DNA of 64,000 nucleotides from Polymorphobacter fuscus. Lineage in GTDB: Bacteria; Pseudomonadota; Alphaproteobacteria; Sphingomonadales; Sphingomonadaceae. Shown here piece after piece: positions 26,713 through 36,016 of the stretch (position 1 is the stretch's first letter; each line of letters opens with the position of its first letter). Made by a program: the position numbers and the translations under genes. The DNA is taken from the NCBI RefSeq assembly GCF_011927825.1, contig NZ_JAATJI010000001.1:2648001-2712000 (forward strand). Direction: 5' to 3'. The notes under the pieces were generated by a model. The model worked only from the letters and a program-made list of their open reading frames with translations, was not told the DNA's origin and ran no database searches.

Positions 26713-28935
26713 CTACCGCCCCCCGCGCCGGATGCCCTTCGGCACGCGTGACTGGCCCGGTCGGCGGCCGGTCCGCACGCGGTCGCGGCGTTCGCCGGGT
26801 TGCTGGCCTTCGCCGAGCGGCAGTTCGAAGCGCAGCGCGCCGGTGATCGGGTTGGCTTCGGCGAGCCGCAGGTCGAGGCGCATGCCGGACTGGTAGCGGG
26901 TGCCGGTTTCGATGCCCTCCAGGGTGCGGCGATCCTCGTCGAAGACGAAGCGTTCGTCGCCGAGGGTGGAGACGGGGACGAGGCCGTCGCCACCAAGCCC
27001 GATGACCTGGGCAAAAAAGCCGAACTTGGCGACGCCGGTGATGCGCGTCGGCAGGACTTCACCCAGCCGGGTCGACAGGAAGGCGGCGACATAGCGGTCG
27101 GTGGTGTCGCGTTCGGCCTCCATGGCGCGGCGCTCGGTCATGCTGACATGGTCGGCGGTGCGGCCCATCGCGGCACCATCGGCATCGGACAGTCCGCCGT
27201 CGCCGAGCTGGTACGCCGCCACCAGCGCGCGGTGGACGACAAGGTCGGCATAGCGGCGGATCGGCGAGGTGAAATGCGCGTAGCTGCCCAGCGACAGGCC
27301 GAAATGGCCCTTGTTGTCGGGGCTGTAATAGGCCTGGGTCTGGCTGCGCAGCACCGCCTCCATCAGCTGTTCGGCCTCGGGCTTGCCCTTGGCGCGCGCC
27401 AGGATGCGGTTGAAAGTGGCGGGCTTGATGACCTGGCCGAGCGCCAGCTTTTCATCGAAGGTGTCGAGATAGTCCTTGAGCGCCACCAGCTTTTCGCGGC
27501 TCGGCGGCTCATGGTCGCGGTACATGCACGGCGACTTCTTCGCTTCCAGCGCCTTGGCGGCGGCGACGTTGGCGGCGATCATGTAATCCTCGATCAGGCG
27601 ATGCGCGTCGAGGCTCTGGCGCAGCGCGATCGACACGATCCGGCCGGCGTCGTCGAGGATGACGCGGCGTTCGGGAAGGTCGAGCGCCAGCGGTTCACGG
27701 GCGTCGCGGGCCTTGGACAGCGCGCCCCAGGCGGCCCAGAGGTCGCGCAGGACGGGGAGGAAGTCGCCGCTGGCGCTGTCGATACTCGCTTGCGCATCTT
27801 CATAGGCGATGTTGGTGACGCAGCGGATGACGGCACGGGTGAAGCGCTGCGCCAGCACCTTGCCGTCGGCGGCGATCTGCAAATGGCAGGCGAGGACGCC
27901 GCGGTCCTCCCCTTCGACCAGCGAGCAGATGTCGGCGGACAGGGTTTCGGGCAGCATCGGGACGACGCGATCGGGGAAATAGACGCTGTTGCCGCGCTGC
28001 CGGGCGGCGCGGTCGAGCGGCGTGCCGGGGCGGACGTAGAAGCTGACATCGGCGATCGCGACGATGGCCTTGAACTGGCCCGGGTTGTCGGCATCGGGCG
28101 CCGCCCAGACGGCGTCATCGTGGTCGCGCGCATCGGCGGGATCGATGGTTAGGAACGGCAGCGCGCGCAGGTCCTCGCGGTCTCCGCTACCAACGTTCAG
28201 GGGCCGGCGGGCGACCTGGGCGGCTTCCTCCAGCGAGGCCTCGTCGAACCGGTGGGGGATGCCCTTGGCGTGGATGGCGATGAGCGAGAAGGAGCGCGGC
28301 GCGAAGGGATCGCCAAGGATTTCGACAACGCGGGCGGACTGGCGCGGCGGCCGGCCGGCGGGTTCGGCGAGGACGAGGTCGCCGACCTTCGCGTCGCCGG
28401 GGTCGCTGACCGCCAGGTCGGCGCGGGCGCGCTTGTCGACGGGGACCATGCGATAGCCGGCGGCGTCGCGGCGCAGGATGCCGAGGACGAACTCCTCGGT
28501 CTTGGCGAGCGCCTTCATCGGAAAGGCGGTATAGCCTGTGCCGGTTTCCTCGATCCGCGCAAGCACGCGGTCGCCGACGCCGAGCGCGGCGCGGCGTTTC
28601 CCCTCGATCAGGCGGATGCGCGGCGGCGGGGCGGCGTGGTCCCAGCGGTCGGGAACGGCGACGGGGCCGTCCTCGGCGGCTTCGACGATGCGCAACACGG
28701 CGACCTTGGGCAGGCCGCCGGCCTTTTGCAGGGTGCGGCCGGGGCCGACTTCGAGCGCGCCGTCGTCCAGCATGTCCTTCAGCAGCGCCTTGAGCGCGAT
28801 CTTGTCCTGGGCGTGCAGGCCGAAGGCCTTGGCGATCTCGCGCTTGCCGACGGCGGTCGGCTGGCTGCGGATGAAGGCCAAGATGGCGTCGCGGCTGGGC
28901 AGGCCGGGGGCGGGCGAGGGAGGGCGGCGGGGCAT
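26713..28935 (-). CDS. rnr: Ribonuclease R
   Basis: RNase R is a processive 3'-5' exoribonuclease for structured RNA. The 740-residue protein has an N-terminal winged helix (residues about 10-60), cold-shock domains, the catalytic RNB domain with the metal-binding series ITIDPADARDHDDAVW-like (LTIDPADARDHDD), and a C-terminal S1 domain (LPTRITGVAKFGFFAQV). It ends in an Arg/Gly-rich tail. It stands on its own, before dnaK and divergent from it. Confidence 0.96.
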   Translation of the reverse strand: MPRRPPSPAPGLPSRDAILAFIRSQPTAVGKREIAKAFGLHAQDKIALKALLKDMLDDGALEVGPGRTLQKAGGLPKVAVLRIVEAAEDGPVAVPDRWDHAAPPPRIRLIEGKRRAALGVGDRVLARIEETGTGYTAFPMKALAKTEEFVLGILRRDAAGYRMVPVDKRARADLAVSDPGDAKVGDLVLAEPAGRPPRQSARVVEILGDPFAPRSFSLIAIHAKGIPHRFDEASLEEAAQVARRPLNVGSGDREDLRALPFLTIDPADARDHDDAVWAAPDADNPGQFKAIVAIADVSFYVRPGTPLDRAARQRGNSVYFPDRVVPMLPETLSADICSLVEGEDRGVLACHLQIAADGKVLAQRFTRAVIRCVTNIAYEDAQASIDSASGDFLPVLRDLWAAWGALSKARDAREPLALDLPERRVILDDAGRIVSIALRQSLDAHRLIEDYMIAANVAAAKALEAKKSPCMYRDHEPPSREKLVALKDYLDTFDEKLALGQVIKPATFNRILARAKGKPEAEQLMEAVLRSQTQAYYSPDNKGHFGLSLGSYAHFTSPIRRYADLVVHRALVAAYQLGDGGLSDADGAAMGRTADHVSMTERRAMEAERDTTDRYVAAFLSTRLGEVLPTRITGVAKFGFFAQVIGLGGDGLVPVSTLGDERFVFDEDRRTLEGIETGTRYQSGMRLDLRLAEANPITGALRFELPLGEGQQPGERRDRVRTGRRPGQSRVPKGIRRGGR

Positions 28936-29015
28936 GGCGGGACCATGGGCGGCGCGCGCGGGGGATGCAACCGGGGCTTGCCTATGACCCGCGGTTGCTT
29001 AAATGCGGCGCCGGA

Positions 29016-29044
29016 CTTGAACGCAACGATGCTGCGCTTATCTC
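29016..29044 (+). promoter_or_regulatory. Possible heat-shock (RpoH-type) promoter of dnaK
   Basis: CTTGAAC (29016-29022) followed after 14 bases by CTTATCTC (29037-29044) resembles the CTTGAA -35 element of RpoH promoters; the -10 part fits poorly. It lies 90 bases before the dnaK ATG. Weak match, offered only because dnaK is normally under RpoH. Confidence 0.25.
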
Positions 29045-29134
29045 AGCCCGGTCACACGAACCGGAGACGATGGGCGGCGCTGCCTCGGGGTGCTGTCGCA
29101 CGGGCTCCACGAACAAAAGGGCGAAAGCAAGATC

Positions 29135-31033
29135 ATGGCAAAAGTCATCGGTATCGATCTCGGCACCACCAACAGCTGCGTTGCCGTCATGGAAGGGTCG
29201 ACCCCCAAGGTTGTCGAGAATGCCGAAGGCGCGCGCACGACGCCGTCGCAGGTGGCATTCACCAAGGATGGCGAGCGACTGGTCGGCCAGCCGGCCAAGC
29301 GCCAGGCGGTGACCAACCCCGAAAACACCGTGTTCGCGGTGAAGCGCCTGATCGGCCGTTCGTTCAGCGACCCGCTGACCCAGAAGGACGCGGCGCTGGT
29401 GCCGTACAAGATCGTCAAGGGCCCCAATGGCGACGCCTGGGTCCAGGCCGGCAATGAAGATTATTCGCCGTCGCAGATTTCCGCCTTCATCCTGCAGAAG
29501 ATGAAGGAAACCGCCGAGGCCTATCTGGGCGAAACCGTCACCCAGGCCGTCATCACCGTGCCGGCCTATTTCAACGACGCCCAGCGCCAGGCGACCAAGG
29601 ACGCCGGCAAGATCGCCGGGCTGGAAGTGCTGCGCATCATCAACGAGCCGACCGCGGCCGCGCTCGCCTATGGCCTCGACAAGAAGACCGAAGCCAAGAC
29701 CGTTGCCGTCTATGACCTTGGCGGCGGCACTTTCGACGTGTCGGTGCTCGAACTGGGCGATGGCGTGTTCGAAGTGAAGTCGACGAGCGGCGACACCTTC
29801 CTCGGCGGTGAAGATTTCGACGCCAAGCTGGTCGAATTTCTGTCGGCCGACTTCAAGAAGTCCGAAGGCATCGACCTGACCAAGGACAAGCTCGCCCTGC
29901 AGCGCCTCAAGGAAGGCGCCGAAAAGGCCAAGATCGAGCTGTCGTCGTCGGCATCGACCGAAGTCAACCTGCCGTTCATCACGGCGGACGCGACCGGGCC
30001 GAAGCATCTGGTCAAGACGATCACCCGCACCGACCTCGAAAAGCTGGTCCTCGACCTCATCGAGCGCACCCGCAAGCCGTGCCTCGACGCGATCAAGGAA
30101 GCCGGCGTCAAGGCCAGCGAGATCGACGAAGTCATTCTCGTCGGCGGCATGACGCGCATGCCGCGCGTCCGCCAGTTCGTGAAGGAACTGTTCGGCAAGG
30201 AGCCCAATACCAGCGTCAACCCCGATGAAGTCGTCGCCATGGGCGCCGCGATCCAGGCCGGCGTCCTCCAGGGCGACGTCAAGGACGTGCTGCTGCTCGA
30301 CGTGACGCCGCTGTCGCTGGGCATCGAGACGCTGGGCGGCGTGTTCACCCGGATGATCGACCGCAACACGACGATCCCGACCAAGAAGTCGCAGACCTAT
30401 TCGACCGCCGACGACAACCAGTCGGCCGTGACGATCCGCGTCTTCCAGGGCGAGCGCGAGATGGCGGCGGACAACAAGCTGCTCGGCCAGTTCGACCTGG
30501 TCGGCATTCCGCCGGCGCCGCGCGGCATGCCGCAGATCGAAGTGACCTTCGACATCGACGCCAACGGCCTTGTCGCGGTCAACGCCAAGGACAAGGGCAC
30601 CGGCAAGGAACAGCAGATCCGCATCCAGCCGTCGGGTGGCCTGTCCAAGGACGACATCGAGCAGATGGTCAAGGATGCCGAGAAGTTCGCCGAGGAAGAC
30701 AAGAAGCGCCGGGCCGTCGCCGAAGCGCGCAACCAGGCCGATTCGCTGATTCATTCGACCGAGCGCCAGCTGTCCGAACATGGCGACAAGGTCGGTGCCG
30801 ATGTGAAGGCGGAGATCGAGACCGCGGTTGCCGACCTGAAGGCGATCCTCGACGGCGGCGACCCCGAGGCACTGACCGCCAAGACGACGGCGCTGCAGAC
30901 CGCCGCCATGAAGCTGGGCGAGGCGATCTACACGGCCGAGGCGGCCAAGGCGGCATCGCCCGAGGGCGATGCGCCGAAGGACGACAATGTCGTCGACGCC
31001 GAATTCTCGGATGTCGAGGACGACAAGAAGTAA
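29135..31033 (+). CDS. dnaK: Chaperone DnaK (Hsp70)
   Basis: This is the ATP-driven folding chaperone that works with DnaJ and GrpE. The 632-residue protein has the nucleotide-binding domain (start [62 protein letters not shown]), the linker [15 protein letters not shown] and the substrate domain, ending in the acidic tail [15 protein letters not shown]. The start is the ATG directly before AKVIGIDLG. dnaJ follows after 145 bases that hold a large inverted repeat. Confidence 0.99.
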   Translation: MAKVIGIDLGTTNSCVAVMEGSTPKVVENAEGARTTPSQVAFTKDGERLVGQPAKRQAVTNPENTVFAVKRLIGRSFSDPLTQKDAALVPYKIVKGPNGDAWVQAGNEDYSPSQISAFILQKMKETAEAYLGETVTQAVITVPAYFNDAQRQATKDAGKIAGLEVLRIINEPTAAALAYGLDKKTEAKTVAVYDLGGGTFDVSVLELGDGVFEVKSTSGDTFLGGEDFDAKLVEFLSADFKKSEGIDLTKDKLALQRLKEGAEKAKIELSSSASTEVNLPFITADATGPKHLVKTITRTDLEKLVLDLIERTRKPCLDAIKEAGVKASEIDEVILVGGMTRMPRVRQFVKELFGKEPNTSVNPDEVVAMGAAIQAGVLQGDVKDVLLLDVTPLSLGIETLGGVFTRMIDRNTTIPTKKSQTYSTADDNQSAVTIRVFQGEREMAADNKLLGQFDLVGIPPAPRGMPQIEVTFDIDANGLVAVNAKDKGTGKEQQIRIQPSGGLSKDDIEQMVKDAEKFAEEDKKRRAVAEARNQADSLIHSTERQLSEHGDKVGADVKAEIETAVADLKAILDGGDPEALTAKTTALQTAAMKLGEAIYTAEAAKAASPEGDAPKDDNVVDAEFSDVEDDKK

Positions 31034-31048
31034 GCGGTCGGGAATGGG

Positions 31049-31156
31049 TGCGTCCCTCGACTTCGCTCGGGATGAGCGGATGAGGGGGATGCACCGCATT
31101 CCTTTTGGGACATGGTGACCCAGAACCGCTCATCCGGAGCGAAGTCGAGGGACGCA
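31049..31156. repeat. 31-base inverted repeat between dnaK and dnaJ (REP-like)
   Basis: Arms at 31049-31079 and 31126-31156 are complementary over 31 bases with one mismatch, separated by 46 bases. The core TCCCTCGACTTCGCTCGG is of the kind found scattered between genes of sphingomonads. In RNA it would fold into a long hairpin between dnaK and dnaJ and could stop or stabilise part of the transcript. No second copy was seen in the window. Confidence 0.85.
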
Positions 31157-31178
31157 CGGCTGCGGGGCGAGCCACTTG

Positions 31179-32333
31179 ATGAGCACTGAAATCGACTATT
31201 ACGAGCTGCTGGAATGCGAGCGCGGTGCCGATGATTCGGTGCTGAAATCCTCCTATCGTCGGCTCGCCATGAAGTGGCACCCGGACAAGAACCCCGGTGA
31301 CCAGGCCGCCGAACAGAAGTTCAAGGCGATCAGCGAGGCCTATGATTGCCTCAAGGACCCGCAGAAGCGCGCCGCCTATGATCGCTATGGCCATGCGGCC
31401 TTCACCCAGGGCGGCGGCGGTGGCGGCGGGGCGCAGGACTTCGGCGGCTTTTCCGACATTTTCGAAAACATCTTCGGCGAGTTCATGGGCGGCGCGCGCC
31501 AGCCGCGCGGCCGCGGCGGTGCGCAACGTGGCCAGGACCTGCGCTACGACCTCGAAATGACGCTGGAGGAGGCGTTCGGCGGCAAGGCGGCGACGCTGAC
31601 CATCGAGGTCGCTGCCGCCTGCGAGCCCTGCGCTGGCAGCGGCGCCAAGCCCGGCACGTCGGCACGCACCTGCACCACCTGCAACGGCCAGGGCCGCGTC
31701 GCCATGCGCCAGGGGCTGTTCGCGGTCGAACGCGCCTGCCCCGCCTGCCATGGCGCCGGCCAGATCATCGCCGATCCGTGCGAGACCTGCCATGGTGCCG
31801 GCCGCGTCGAAAAGCAGAAGACCTTGAACGTCAACGTGCCGCGCGGCGTCGATGACGGGACGCGGATCCGGGTGGCGGGCGAAGGCGAGGCGGGGTCGCG
31901 CGGTGGCCCGGCCGGTGACCTGTATCTGTTCGTGCATCTGAAGGCGCACAGCCTGTTCAAGCGCGACGGCACGACGCTGTTCGCGGTGGCGCCGATCTCG
32001 ATCACCACAGCGGCGCTCGGCGGCGAGATCGAAGTCCCCGGGCTCGACCGCGATGTGGCGGTGGTCAAGATTCCGCACGGCACCCAGACCGGCAAGCAGT
32101 TCCGGGTGCGCGGCCGCGGCATGCCGGCGCTCAACGGCGGCGTTTCGGGCGGCGGCTATGGCGACCTTGTCGTCCAGGTCGAGGTCGAAACGCCGGTCAA
32201 GCTGACCAAGCGCCAGCGCGAGCTGCTCGAGGAATTCCAGGCGCTCGAAGCCGGCGAGGGCGGCCGCAACAATCCGCGCCAGACGGGGTTCTTCGACAAG
32301 CTGAAGGACGCCTGGAACGATTTGACGGATTAG
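31179..32333 (+). CDS. dnaJ: Chaperone DnaJ (Hsp40)
   Basis: This is the co-chaperone that delivers substrates to DnaK and stimulates its ATPase. The 384-residue protein has the J domain with HPD ([10 protein letters not shown]), a Gly-rich linker ([14 protein letters not shown]), four zinc-finger repeats ([32 protein letters not shown]) and the C-terminal substrate domains. ATG at 31179 is chosen; a TTG lies one codon before it. Confidence 0.98.
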   Translation: MSTEIDYYELLECERGADDSVLKSSYRRLAMKWHPDKNPGDQAAEQKFKAISEAYDCLKDPQKRAAYDRYGHAAFTQGGGGGGGAQDFGGFSDIFENIFGEFMGGARQPRGRGGAQRGQDLRYDLEMTLEEAFGGKAATLTIEVAAACEPCAGSGAKPGTSARTCTTCNGQGRVAMRQGLFAVERACPACHGAGQIIADPCETCHGAGRVEKQKTLNVNVPRGVDDGTRIRVAGEGEAGSRGGPAGDLYLFVHLKAHSLFKRDGTTLFAVAPISITTAALGGEIEVPGLDRDVAVVKIPHGTQTGKQFRVRGRGMPALNGGVSGGGYGDLVVQVEVETPVKLTKRQRELLEEFQALEAGEGGRNNPRQTGFFDKLKDAWNDLTD

Positions 32334-32352
32334 GGCAGGGCCGCCGGCCCTG

Positions 32353-32538
32353 CTATTTCTTCACATGCTCCGGCTTGCCCTTGCGGCTCGTCGACGCCAT
32401 CGCGTCGAGCTCGGCCTCGGTCATCGATTCGGCCATCGCCTTCGACGCGCCTTTCAGCTTCGATTTCGGCGTGTCGCCGCGCTTGGCCGACAGGGCGGCG
32501 CCGGCGGCTTTTTGCTGGGCGGCGGATTTGGCGGGCAT
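32353..32538 (-). CDS. DUF3008 family small basic protein
   Basis: This 61-residue, lysine- and alanine-rich protein starts MPAKSAAQQKAAGAALSAKRG, the signature of the DUF3008 family. Its function is unknown; the composition suggests a nucleic-acid or disordered stress protein. A perfect EcfG-type promoter lies 30 bases before the ATG, which is the best clue to its role: it is probably made under general stress. Confidence 0.88.
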   Translation of the reverse strand: MPAKSAAQQKAAGAALSAKRGDTPKSKLKGASKAMAESMTEAELDAMASTSRKGKPEHVKK

Positions 32539-32567
32539 GGCAGGTCTCCACGATTGGTCGCCCGGGG

Positions 32568-32592
32568 AACGCTTGCCGCCGCGCGCTGTTCC
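32568..32592 (-). promoter_or_regulatory. EcfG-type promoter of the DUF3008 gene
   Basis: On the minus strand GGAAC (32592-32588), 16 bases, CGTT (32571-32568). It matches the consensus of the alphaproteobacterial general-stress sigma factor exactly and points at the DUF3008 start (32538), with a leader of about 25 bases. Confidence 0.75.
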
Positions 32593-32656
32593 GCGATGGG
32601 GTGACCCGCCGCGGCTTCTGTGCCAAAGCCCGCCTTCAATTTTGCCGGAGCCTGCA

Positions 32657-33358
32657 ATGATCGAAGCCGAATGGTGGGATTATGACGATGCCACCGAACT
32701 TGCCGAAGCCGTTGCCGGCGATGTCGGGTTCATCATCGAACAGGCGCTGGAAGCGCGCGGCCGCGCCATTGTCGCCTTTCCGGGCGGCGAGACGCCCAAG
32801 CCGGCGCTGGAACTGCTGGCGGCGCGCAAGATCGAATGGGCCGATGTGACGATCGTGCCGACCGATGACCGGCTGGTGCCGCCGACCGATCCGCGGTCGA
32901 ACGTCGGCATGCTGGCCAAGATGTTCCTGCCCAGGCGCGCCCGCGTGGTGCCGCTGTGCGCCGGCGAAACCGATCCGCAGGTGGCGGGCCATGCCGCCGA
33001 CGAACGGCTGGCGGCGCTGGAATGGCCGCTCGACCTCGCCTGGCTGGGGGTCGGCGCCGATGGGCATGTCGCATCGATCTTCCCCGGCCCCGATTATGAC
33101 GGGGCGATCAACGGCCCCCGGATCCGCCGCGCCATGGGTGTGCGGCCCGATCCGATGCCGGCGAACATGCCGGTCAACCGGGTGACGCTGACCAAATCGG
33201 CGCTCGCGTCGGCGCGGGTGGTGACGCTGGTGCTGACCGGCACGGACAAGCGCAAGCTGGTTGAAAAGGCAATCAAGGATGGCGCCGCCAGCCAGTTGCC
33301 GATCGGCCGGCTGCTCGCCGACCTTGAAATGGACATCGACATCCACTGGTGCGCGTGA
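32657..33358 (+). CDS. pgl: 6-phosphogluconolactonase
   Basis: Pgl hydrolyses 6-phosphogluconolactone in the pentose-phosphate and Entner-Doudoroff pathways. The 233-residue protein shows AIVAFPGGETPKPALELLA, IVPTDDRLVPPTDPRSNVGML and LAWLGVGADGHVASIFPG. The ATG at 32657 is the first that gives a normal N-terminus. The following SDR gene begins at a GTG overlapping the stop. zwf and edd are not in the window. Confidence 0.93.
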   Translation: MIEAEWWDYDDATELAEAVAGDVGFIIEQALEARGRAIVAFPGGETPKPALELLAARKIEWADVTIVPTDDRLVPPTDPRSNVGMLAKMFLPRRARVVPLCAGETDPQVAGHAADERLAALEWPLDLAWLGVGADGHVASIFPGPDYDGAINGPRIRRAMGVRPDPMPANMPVNRVTLTKSALASARVVTLVLTGTDKRKLVEKAIKDGAASQLPIGRLLADLEMDIDIHWCA

Positions 33359-34124
33359 CGGCACGGCTGGCGGGCCGGCGCTATCTCGTCACCGGGGCGG
33401 CGCGCGGCCTGGGGCTGGCGATCGCGACGCGCTTTGTGGCCGAAGGCGCGCGGGTGATGCTCGCCGATCTGCTGCCGGAAGGCGCCGAAGAAGCGGCAGC
33501 GGTCGGCGATGCAGCGGCGTTCGTCACCTGTGACGTGACGCAGCGCGACGCGATCGCAGCGGCCATCGACGCCGTGGTGGCGCGCTGGGGCGGGCTTGAC
33601 GGGCTGGTCAACAATGCCGGCATCGCGCCGCGCGGCGATATCCTGACCGAAACCCCGGACCAGTTCGACCGGGTGATCGCCACCAACCTGACCGCGGCGT
33701 TCCACGCCATCCAGCTGGCCGCCCCGCACCTGATCGCCGCCGGCGGCGGGTCGTCATCAACATGTCGAGCGTCAACGCCGTGCTGACCATCCCGTCGCTG
33801 CTGGCGTATAACGTCGCCAAGGGCGGGCTCAACCAGCTGACCAGGAACACCGCCGTTGCGCTGGCGCCGCACAATATCCGCGTCGTCGGCATCGGCCCCG
33901 GCACGATCCTGACCGACCTGGCACGCGAAGCGGTGCTGGCGGACGATGCGGCGCGGCGGATGATCCTGTCGCGCACGCCGATGGGGCGGGCCGGCGAGCC
34001 GGAGGAAATCGCCGCGATCGCCGCCTTCCTCGCCAGCGACGACGCCAGCTACATCACCGGCGAGACGATCTACGCCGATGGCGGCCGGATGGGGCTGAAC
34101 TACACGGTGCCGGTGGCGGACTGA
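33355..34124 (+). pseudogene. Short-chain dehydrogenase/reductase, interrupted by a one-base frameshift
   Basis: This is an NAD(P)-dependent SDR in two frames. The first (from GTG at 33355) holds the nucleotide motif VTGAARGLGLAIA and LVNNAGIAPRG and loses sense after HLIAAGGG; the second begins NMSSVNAVLTIPSLLAYNVAKGG, with the catalytic Tyr and Lys, and ends in VAD at 34124. Inserting one G near 33751-33754 (GGGTCGTC to GGGTCGGTC) restores GGGSVINMSS, the normal family sequence. The 770-base length is one base short of whole codons. It is either a true mutation or a sequencing error. The GTG overlaps the pgl stop. Confidence 0.85.
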
Positions 34125-34136
34125 CGGCGGCGCGGC

Positions 34137-36005
34137 TCAGCCGGCGTAGAGCTTGTCGAGCCGCGCACCATAGACCTGCTTCAGCACATGGCGGCGGATT
34201 TTCAGCGACGGCGTCATCTGCTGGTTGTCGGTGGTGAAGGCTTCGTCGGCGATGATGATGCGGCGGACCTTTTCGACGACCGACAGCCGGGCGTTGACGC
34301 GGTCGACGGCGGCCATGACGGCGCGGTGGAATTCGGGCTCCTTTGCCAGCTTCTTCAGGTCGGGGGCCACGCCCTTGTCGCGTGCCCAGCACAGCGCCCA
34401 TTCGGTTTCGGGAACGACGACGCCGACCAGATAGGGCCGCTTGTCGCCATAGACCATCGCCTGGGCGATCTCGTCCTGCAGGGTCAGCATGCCTTCGACG
34501 CGCTGAGGTGCAACATTATCCCCTTTATCGTTGATGAGAATGTCCTTCTTGCGGTCGGTGATGACGAGGTGGCCGTCCTTGTCGCAATGGCCGATGTCGC
34601 CCGTCAGCAGCCAGCCGTCCTGCAGCACCTTGTGGCTTTCGGCGTCGTTCATCCAGTAACCGTCCATCACCAGTTCGCCGCGGACCAGGATCTCGCCATC
34701 GGGCGCGATGCGGACCTCGACGCCGGTCAGCGGCGGGCCGACGGTGTGCATCTTCAGCTTGGCACGGGGGCGGTTGCAGCTGATCACCGGCCCCGCTTCG
34801 GTCTGGCCATAGCCTTGCAGGATCATGATGCCGATGGCCGAAAAGAACACGCCGACTTCGGGGTTGAGCGGCGCGCCGCCGGCGACGAGGCCCTTGAGCC
34901 GGCCGCCGAACTTGGCGCGGATCGACTTGCGGATGGTGCGTTCCAGCGCCGCGTCGAGCAGCCGGTCGGCGATGTTGAGCGGTTCGCCGCGGGCTTCCTT
35001 GCGCGCGAGTCGCAGCGCCTGGTTGAGCAGGGTGACGGCGACGCCGCCCTGTTTTTCGATCTGCTTGGCGATGCGGGTGCGCAGCACTTCGAACAGCCGC
35101 GGCACCACGACCATGAAGGTCGGCTGCGTTTCCTCGATATTGGCGGCGAGCTTTTCCAGCCCTTCGGCGTAATAGATCTGCCCGCCCATCCCCAGCGGCA
35201 TGTACTGGCCGGCGGTGTGTTCATAGGCATGGCTGAGCGGCAGGAAGCTGAGGAACAATTCGCCCTGGACGTCGCCGGGTTCGAAATCCTGTTCGATGAT
35301 GGTGATGGCGCCGGCGATGTTGCGCATGATCGCGCCATGGTGCTGGCGCACGCCGCGCGGCGCGCCGCCGGTGCCGCTGGTGTAGATCAGGCAGGCGAGG
35401 TCGTGGCGCTGCATCTGCGTGCGGGCGCGCATCGCGGCGATATCCTCCGCCAGATGGCCGGCACGGGCGGCGACGATCGCCTGCCACTGGTGGATGTGGA
35501 GTTCATCGACGATGTCGCTGCTCTGCCCGTCCTTGAGCGGATCGATGCCGATGACGATGCGGCAATTGTCGCTGGCGGCGACCGCCGGCAGCAGGGTGGC
35601 GGCCAGCTTGGGGCCGGACACGATGACGGCGCGGGCGCCCGAATTGCCGAGGATGTGGCTGTGGTCGGCTTGGGTGTTGGTGGTGTAGGCCGGCACGGTG
35701 ATGCCGCCGGCCGCCATGATGGCGAGGTCGGCGAGGCACCATTCGGGGCGGTTTTCGCTGACCAGCGCGATCCGGTCGCCGCGCTTTATGCCGAGGCCGA
35801 TCAGCGCTGCCGACAGGCTGGCGACGATGTCGCGGCACTGGGCCCAGCTGAGCGTCTGCCAGACGCCGGCGAGCTTTCGGGACAGGAACGGCGCTTCGCC
35901 GCGTTCGTCCGCCATGTCGAGGAACAGCGTGACGAGGTTGGGCGCGGCATCGACTCGCGCGGCAAGGCGCGCCGGGCGCAGCGGGGGAAATTTGGGGGGG
36001 GCCAT
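34137..36005 (-). CDS. AMP-dependent long-chain acyl-CoA synthetase
   Basis: This 622-residue enzyme activates fatty acids to acyl-CoA through an acyl-AMP. It contains the AMP-binding P-loop LIYTSGTGGAPRGV, LPLSHAYEHTAGQ, GYGQTEAGPVIS, WLLTGDIGHCDKDGHLVITDRKKD and the C-terminal lysine region. In the P-loop, GG replaces the more usual TG/TT pair (TSGTTG). The start at 36005 follows GAGGA; a TTG lies five codons before it. It belongs to the family with AMP-dependent synthetase and long C-terminal part. ggt lies upstream in the same direction. Confidence 0.92.
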   Translation of the reverse strand: MAPPKFPPLRPARLAARVDAAPNLVTLFLDMADERGEAPFLSRKLAGVWQTLSWAQCRDIVASLSAALIGLGIKRGDRIALVSENRPEWCLADLAIMAAGGITVPAYTTNTQADHSHILGNSGARAVIVSGPKLAATLLPAVAASDNCRIVIGIDPLKDGQSSDIVDELHIHQWQAIVAARAGHLAEDIAAMRARTQMQRHDLACLIYTSGTGGAPRGVRQHHGAIMRNIAGAITIIEQDFEPGDVQGELFLSFLPLSHAYEHTAGQYMPLGMGGQIYYAEGLEKLAANIEETQPTFMVVVPRLFEVLRTRIAKQIEKQGGVAVTLLNQALRLARKEARGEPLNIADRLLDAALERTIRKSIRAKFGGRLKGLVAGGAPLNPEVGVFFSAIGIMILQGYGQTEAGPVISCNRPRAKLKMHTVGPPLTGVEVRIAPDGEILVRGELVMDGYWMNDAESHKVLQDGWLLTGDIGHCDKDGHLVITDRKKDILINDKGDNVAPQRVEGMLTLQDEIAQAMVYGDKRPYLVGVVVPETEWALCWARDKGVAPDLKKLAKEPEFHRAVMAAVDRVNARLSVVEKVRRIIIADEAFTTDNQQMTPSLKIRRHVLKQVYGARLDKLYAG

Positions 36006-36016
36006 GGGGCTGTTCC

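Noticed and set aside
28982..31099. A 705-codon open frame on the minus strand opposite dnaK
   Set aside because: Its sequence is a byproduct of the dnaK codon bias; dnaK is certain.
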